From positions 1 through 46,628 of the forward strand of contig JAJFHG010000031.1 of assembly GCA_021775735.1 (NCBI GenBank): a stretch of 46,628 nucleotides of DNA, in the 5' to 3' direction. Source of the stretch: Hyphomicrobiaceae bacterium (GTDB lineage Bacteria; Pseudomonadota; Alphaproteobacteria; Rhizobiales; Hyphomicrobiaceae). The notes beneath the pieces are model-generated. The model was not told the DNA's origin, did no database searches, and was given only the letters and a program-made list of their open reading frames with translations. Positions 42,283-46,628 of the stretch are shown here, in pieces. The first letter of the stretch is position 1, and every line of letters starts with the position of its first letter. The translations under genes were made by a program, and so were the position numbers.

Positions 42283-43643
42283 CGTCTACCTCCACGCGAG
42301 CTCGCGCCTCGGAGTTTTGCCTTCTTAATGAGGCCCTCATACTGGTGTGCGAGCAGATGACTCTGCACCTGAGCAACGGTGTCCATGGTCACCGAGACCG
42401 CAATCAGCAAAGAGGTGCCGCCGAAATAGAATGGGACAGCTGCTTTGGCCCGCAAGATTTCAGGCAGCACACAAACAGCTGCAAGATAAATGGCTCCAAC
42501 AACAGTAATCCGCGTCAAAACATAGTCGATGTATTCTGCGGTGCGATCACCGGGGCGTATACCCGGAATGAAGCCACCATACTTGCGCAAATTATCCGCT
42601 GTGTCCTTCGGGTTGAAGACCACGGCGGTGTAGAAGAACGCAAAGAAAATAATCAGCGACACGAAGGTCAACAAATAGAGGGGTTGGCCAGGACCAAGGG
42701 CAGCCGTAATCGTGTTCAGCCACTCCGGACCGCCCCCTTGCGCGCTGGAGAATTGGGCCGCGGTGACCGGCAACAACAGCAAAGATGATGCAAAGATCGG
42801 CGGAATCACGCCAGCTGAATTGAGCTTCAACGGCAAGTGGGAGCTATCGCCCTGGAACTGACGATTGCCGACCTGGCGTTTCGGATATTGAATAAGCAGA
42901 CGCCGCTGCGCGCGTTCTATGAACACAATGGCGGCAACGACAAACAACATCAGAGCCAGCAGGGCCAATAGCATTGAGGTCGAGATCGCCCCTTCACGTG
43001 CCATACCGAACAACTGCGGGATGGCGACAGGCAGGCCAGCGACGATGCCGGCAAAGATGATCAGAGAAATACCATTGCCAATGCCGCGCTGTGTGATCTG
43101 TTCACCCAGCCACATTAGAAACATGGTGCCACCAACTAACGTAATGACCGTGGTCAGACGGAAGAAGTAGCCAGGGTCAATCACAACAGCTCCAGCTTCC
43201 GAGCGTGATCCTTCAAGACCAACGGCGATGCCGTAGGCTTGAAACGCAGCCAAAAGAACCGTCAGGTAGCGCGTGTATTGGTTGATCTGCTTTCGGCCCT
43301 GCTCGCCTTCTTTTTTCAGCTTTTCAAGCGTCGGGTTTACCGACTGCATGAGCTGCATAATAATCGAAGCCGAGATATACGGCATAATGTTGAGCGCGAA
43401 GATCGCCATACGCTCAACAGCGCCACCTGAGAACATGTTGAACATGCCCAGGATGCCTTGGCTTTGGGAATTAAACAGAGCTTCAAAGGCGGCAACATTG
43501 ATGCCGGGAATGGGAATCCATGTGCCAAAGCGATAAACCAACAACGCACCTAGCGTGAACCAGATGCGCCGCTTCAGATCTTCCGCCTTGGAGAAGGCAG
43601 AAAAATTCAGGTTCTTAGCAAGCTGCTCTGCAGCTGAAACCAT
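42279..43643 (-). CDS. secY: Protein translocase channel subunit SecY
   Basis: A 454-residue inner-membrane protein with ten predicted helices, the pore of the Sec export system. LKRRIWFTLGALLVYRFGTW begins TM1 and the plug helix follows. The cytoplasmic loops carry KLKKEGEQGRKQIN and later GGFIPGIRPGDRT. The position between rplO and adk is canonical. Confidence 0.97.
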   Translation of the reverse strand: MVSAAEQLAKNLNFSAFSKAEDLKRRIWFTLGALLVYRFGTWIPIPGINVAAFEALFNSQSQGILGMFNMFSGGAVERMAIFALNIMPYISASIIMQLMQSVNPTLEKLKKEGEQGRKQINQYTRYLTVLLAAFQAYGIAVGLEGSRSEAGAVVIDPGYFFRLTTVITLVGGTMFLMWLGEQITQRGIGNGISLIIFAGIVAGLPVAIPQLFGMAREGAISTSMLLALLALMLFVVAAIVFIERAQRRLLIQYPKRQVGNRQFQGDSSHLPLKLNSAGVIPPIFASSLLLLPVTAAQFSSAQGGGPEWLNTITAALGPGQPLYLLTFVSLIIFFAFFYTAVVFNPKDTADNLRKYGGFIPGIRPGDRTAEYIDYVLTRITVVGAIYLAAVCVLPEILRAKAAVPFYFGGTSLLIAVSVTMDTVAQVQSHLLAHQYEGLIKKAKLRGASSRGGRR

Positions 43644-43737
43644 GGTCCGTATCTCCCACCTGCACGACGCAAGCGTGCAGCAAACCCTTCAGGTGGGGGC
43701 TAATCCGCACTTTAAAAGGCGGTACCCCCCTCAAACG

Positions 43738-44268
43738 TTACTTTTTCTCTTTAGCTGCCTTCTTAGCGGCCGTCTTTTTGCGCTTTTCTTCATCCGCAGC
43801 CAAAATCTTTGGCTCAATGACTTTGATCGAGCCGCCTGCTTTTTCAACGGCTGCTTTGGCTGAAACCGTCGCATGATCTACCGTCAACGCCAGCTTGGCC
43901 TTCAGTTCACCGTTGCCGAGAATTCTGAGGCCATCTTTGGCACGCCGAACCACACCAGCTTCAACCAGCGTCGCAACAGAAACGTCACCACCGTCTTTCA
44001 ACTTGCCCGCTTCTACAGCTGCCTGCAGTTGGCTGAGGTTGACTTCGTTGTAGTTCTTACGACGCCACTTGGTGAAGCCGCGCTTTGGCAGACGACGATG
44101 CAATGGCATCTGACCACCTTCAAAGCCTGCCAGGGCAACACCCTCGCGTGACTTTTGGCCTTTGAAACCACGTCCTGCTGTTTTACCAACGCCTGAACCA
44201 ATGCCGCGACCGACGCGGACACGTTTTTTGTTGGCACCAGGATTGTCTTTAATCTCGTTGAGCCGCAT
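43738..44268 (-). CDS. rplO: Ribosomal protein uL15
   Basis: A 176-residue uL15 ([20 protein letters not shown]). The family's glycine-rich region [20 protein letters not shown] follows. The C-terminus has a Lys/Ala-rich extension ([13 protein letters not shown]). The ATG at 44268 is preferred over GTG 44277, which is too close to the AGGAG. Confidence 0.96.
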   Translation of the reverse strand: MRLNEIKDNPGANKKRVRVGRGIGSGVGKTAGRGFKGQKSREGVALAGFEGGQMPLHRRLPKRGFTKWRRKNYNEVNLSQLQAAVEAGKLKDGGDVSVATLVEAGVVRRAKDGLRILGNGELKAKLALTVDHATVSAKAAVEKAGGSIKVIEPKILAADEEKRKKTAAKKAAKEKK

Positions 44269-44299
44269 GGGACCCACACTCCTTTAAGTGTCTAAAACC

Positions 44300-44494
44300 T
44301 TAGGCTTGATCTTCTACAATGCGCACCAGGTGATGCACTTTGTTGATCATACCGCGCACGGCAGGGGTATCTTCCAACGTCCGCGTGCGATGCAACTTGT
44401 TGAGACCCAGACCGACTAACGTCTGCGCTTGCGACTTGTTGCGTCGGATTGGAGAACCGATCTGTTCGACTGTGACTGTCTTTTTCGCTGCCAT
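44300..44494 (-). CDS. rpmD: Ribosomal protein uL30
   Basis: A 64-residue uL30. It starts [20 protein letters not shown] and ends in [12 protein letters not shown], with [20 protein letters not shown] in the middle. The length is normal for bacteria, and it sits between rpsE and rplO. Confidence 0.96.
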   Translation of the reverse strand: MAAKKTVTVEQIGSPIRRNKSQAQTLVGLGLNKLHRTRTLEDTPAVRGMINKVHHLVRIVEDQA

Positions 44495-44564
44495 CTTCGT
44501 TCACCGTTTGGTTGCTGCTCTGGAGCAAGGCCCCTCAGCAGCACAATCAATGTTTGTCGCCGCT

Positions 44565-45143
44565 TTAAGCGTCCGCAACAACTTCGTCCTGAGCCGAGAC
44601 ATCACGCCGACGCGAAACAATCTCGGACACTTTCTTATTGCGACGAGCAGCCACTGAACGTGGGTTCTCCTGTCGCTTCAAAGCATCAAATGTGGCGCGG
44701 ACAACGTTGTATGGGTTGGTTGAACCAACCGACTTTGCCACAACGTCCTGTACACCCAGCATTTCAAAGACAGCACGCATAGCGCCACCTGCAATGATAC
44801 CGGTACCGGCCGGTGCTGCCCTCAGCACAACCTTACCAGCGCCATGGCGGCCCTTGCTGTCATGGTGCAGGGTACGTGCATCGCGCAACGGCACACGCAC
44901 CAGATCACGGCGCGCAGACTCGGTTGCCTTGCGAATAGCTTCAGGAACTTCACGCGCCTTGCCGTGACCAAAGCCAACACGGCCTTTCAAGTCACCAACA
45001 ACAACGAGCGCTGCAAATCCGAACCGCTTGCCGCCCTTCACAACCTTCGCAACACGATTGATGTGAACCAGCTTATCGGAAAATTCGCTCTCCTCGCGAT
45101 CACGGTCGCGTCCGCGATCTCCTCGGCCTGGGGAACGTGCCAC
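44565..45143 (-). CDS. rpsE: Ribosomal protein uS5
   Basis: A 192-residue uS5. The N-terminal extension ([10 protein letters not shown]) precedes the double-stranded-RNA-binding-like domain ([20 protein letters not shown]) and the C-terminal domain ([20 protein letters not shown]). It acts in decoding accuracy. It is between rplR and rpmD. Confidence 0.97.
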   Translation of the reverse strand: MARSPGRGDRGRDRDREESEFSDKLVHINRVAKVVKGGKRFGFAALVVVGDLKGRVGFGHGKAREVPEAIRKATESARRDLVRVPLRDARTLHHDSKGRHGAGKVVLRAAPAGTGIIAGGAMRAVFEMLGVQDVVAKSVGSTNPYNVVRATFDALKRQENPRSVAARRNKKVSEIVSRRRDVSAQDEVVADA

Positions 45144-45159
45144 AGTTAAAGTCCTTTCA

Positions 45160-45522
45160 TTAGAAGTTCAGCCCGCCTTCACGTGCTGCATCAGCCAAGG
45201 CTTTTACTCGGCCGTGAAAAAGATATGAGCCACGATCAAAGATCACGTCGTTGACGCCAGCACCTTTGGCGCGTTCGGCTACAAGTTTGCCAACAGCTTT
45301 TGCCGCTTCAGTATCTGCGCCCGTCTTCAAAGACGACTTCAGGTCCTTCTCAAGCGTTGAAGCCGCAGCAACTGTCTTGCCATCTGCATCATTGATCACC
45401 TGCGCATAAATATGCTTGGATGAACGGAACACCGACAAACGTGGGCGACCTTTGGCGCGTTTTTTGAGCGCCAAGCGGACCCGCTTTTTGCGGCGCTCTA
45501 AGAGTTTTCTCAAACTAGCCAT
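45160..45522 (-). CDS. rplR: Ribosomal protein uL18
   Basis: A 120-residue uL18 ([20 protein letters not shown]) that binds 5S r[23 protein letters not shown] and [20 protein letters not shown] are the family marks. The frame is open upstream to 45699 but overlaps rplF; ATG 45522 is the true start. Confidence 0.97.
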   Translation of the reverse strand: MASLRKLLERRKKRVRLALKKRAKGRPRLSVFRSSKHIYAQVINDADGKTVAAASTLEKDLKSSLKTGADTEAAKAVGKLVAERAKGAGVNDVIFDRGSYLFHGRVKALADAAREGGLNF

Positions 45523-45538
45523 AATCTTATCTCGCGTC

Positions 45539-46081
45539 CTATTTCTTCTTACCTTCCTTGCGGAAGATGTATTCACCCTGATAACGGATGCCCTTGCCTT
45601 GGTAAGGCTCTGGCGGGCGGTAGGCGCGAATTTCTGCTGCGACCTGACCCACCAACTGACGATCAATTCCAGAAACCTCGACGATTTCCTGCTTGGCACC
45701 AGCTACCTTGACTTCAATCCCTTTCGGGATGCTGTGAATGACTTCATGACTGTAGCCAACATTCAGCTGCAGCTTGTCTTTGCCCTTCATCGCCGCGCGA
45801 TAACCAACGCCCTGAATTTCAAGCGTCTTGGAATAACCTTCCGAAACGCCATGGACGAGGTTGTGAATGTGCGTGCGCGACATGCCCCACATAGACCGTG
45901 AGCGTTTGTCATCACCACGTGGTTTCACCTCAATGCCACCATCCGTCTTTTCAATCAGAACCTCATCGGGGGCTGAGAATGCCAGCTCACCCTTTGGGCC
46001 CTTCATCTTAACGATTTGGCCATCGATGGTCGCGGTTACACCCGATGGTACGGCTACGGGTCTTTTGCCAATGCGCGACAT
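45539..46081 (-). CDS. rplF: Ribosomal protein uL6
   Basis: A 180-residue uL6 with its two similar alpha/beta domains. It starts [19 protein letters not shown] and has [20 protein letters not shown] near the C-terminus, the conserved signature. It is near the base of the L7/L12 stalk. Normal length and position. Confidence 0.97.
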   Translation of the reverse strand: MSRIGKRPVAVPSGVTATIDGQIVKMKGPKGELAFSAPDEVLIEKTDGGIEVKPRGDDKRSRSMWGMSRTHIHNLVHGVSEGYSKTLEIQGVGYRAAMKGKDKLQLNVGYSHEVIHSIPKGIEVKVAGAKQEIVEVSGIDRQLVGQVAAEIRAYRPPEPYQGKGIRYQGEYIFRKEGKKK

Positions 46082-46129
46082 AGTTTTCTAAACCTTGTGT
46101 TTGCCAGACCCTCATGTCCCGGCGTTCAA

Positions 46130-46528
46130 CTAGAAGACGTTACAGAGAATTTCACCACCAACGTTTTCTTCGCGTGCCTTCGTATCAGACATTACGCCTT
46201 TTGGCGTTGACAGAATGGCGACGCCAAGACCATTGGCAACAGCTGTCAAATCCTTCACCGGCGAATAAACGCGCCGACCCGGGGTTGAGACACGCGCAAT
46301 CTTTTTGATCGCAGGCTCCCCGTTGAAGTACTTCAGCTCGATTTCAAATTCAGGCATGCCATCTTTTGGCTCCACGCGGACGTAACCGCGGATAAAGCCT
46401 TCGTCAGCAAGCACATCAAGTACACGGCCGCGAATGTTAGAGGCAGGTGTTGCCACTTTCGGACGGCGGCGCATTTGCGCATTGCGGATACGTGTCAGCA
46501 TATCGCCTAGAGGATCGCTCATCGACAT
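46130..46528 (-). CDS. rpsH: Ribosomal protein uS8
   Basis: A 132-residue uS8 ([20 protein letters not shown]) that binds helix 21 of 16S rRNA and in other bacteria also represses its operon. The C-terminal [20 protein letters not shown] is diagnostic. It is followed on the same strand by rplF. Confidence 0.97.
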   Translation of the reverse strand: MSMSDPLGDMLTRIRNAQMRRRPKVATPASNIRGRVLDVLADEGFIRGYVRVEPKDGMPEFEIELKYFNGEPAIKKIARVSTPGRRVYSPVKDLTAVANGLGVAILSTPKGVMSDTKAREENVGGEILCNVF

Positions 46529-46542
46529 GTGTTTCGTTCTCC

Positions 46543-46628
46543 CTACCAGCTCGACTTGACCATGCCAGGGATCAGGCCTTGACTGGCCAATTCCCGAAGC
46601 TGGTTACGACACATGCGAAGCTTGCGAT
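46543..46628 (-). CDS. rpsN: Ribosomal protein uS14 (partial, N-terminus outside window)
   Basis: The last 27 complete codons of uS14, ending [22 protein letters not shown] and a TAG at 46543-46545. The sequence matches the uS14 C-terminus and its place before rpsH is canonical. The N-terminal part, including any zinc motif, lies outside the window. Confidence 0.9.
   Translation of the reverse strand, partial: RKLRMCRNQLRELASQGLIPGMVKSSW

Noticed and set aside
45523-45699. 59-residue extension of uL18
   Set aside because: It lies within the rplF gene in another frame and is not part of the uL18 family.

Overview
The window looks like chromosome of an alphaproteobacterium, most likely of the order Hyphomicrobiales (Rhizobiales). 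The evidence is family content and gene order. The right end is a canonical ribosomal spc/alpha operon running leftwards (rpsN-rpsH-rplF-rplR-rpsE-rpmD-rplO-secY-adk-rpsM-rpsK-rpoA-rplQ). It is followed by htrA, rarA, crcB, an RluC-type pseudouridine synthase, a HAD hydrolase, an ATP12 chaperone and pccB/pccA, an arrangement I know from this group. DUF1489, DUF1194 and an ATP12 F1-assembly chaperone are also typically alphaproteobacterial. I see no rRNA, insertion sequence, prophage or CRISPR array. The only tRNA found is tRNA-Leu(GAG).

Layout. 1-7.8 kb holds a hisC-like aminotransferase (cut by the window edge), DUF1489, a small lipoprotein, a secreted protein with two cysteine modules, two methyltransferases, a DUF4287/DUF5655-like protein, a periplasmic coiled-coil protein and the magnesium transporter mgtE. 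8-10.5 kb holds two tandem secreted polysaccharide deacetylases. 10.5-14.3 kb holds an MsbA-like ABC exporter, tRNA-Leu, lipB and a DUF1194 VWA protein. 14.4-22.1 kb is a periplasmic alcohol-oxidation island. 22.1-31.6 kb carries a histone-H1-like protein, pccA, a TAXI-type binding protein, a DG-repeat protein, two related small secreted proteins, pccB and a DUF2750-like protein. 31.8-38.6 kb holds housekeeping genes plus an unexpected Tae4-like type VI amidase effector. 38.8-46.6 kb is the ribosomal operon.

The most interesting region is the island at 14.4-22.1 kb. It contains a PQQ-dependent alcohol dehydrogenase with the extra aspartate that marks lanthanide enzymes, a PedF-like cytochrome c, a MoxJ-like binding protein, a fused SoxYZ-like carrier, a SoxH-like zinc metallohydrolase, a YVTN-type beta-propeller and a rhodanese-like CxxxCW protein with an unusual C-terminal extension. 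All appear to be exported. Together they match the sparsely characterised 'quinoprotein relay' gene set: alcohol oxidation passes electrons to cytochrome c, while a thiol carrier, a hydrolase and a rhodanese-like partner carry out an unknown accessory reaction. The two minus-strand promoter regions of the island share the motif ACATTGTAC in the same orientation and at almost the same distance from the start codons, which suggests one regulator controls both.

Propionyl-CoA carboxylase (pccA, pccB) and lipB fit a metabolism that uses C1/C2 alcohols and short acyl-CoAs. The central carbon genes that would prove this lie outside the window.
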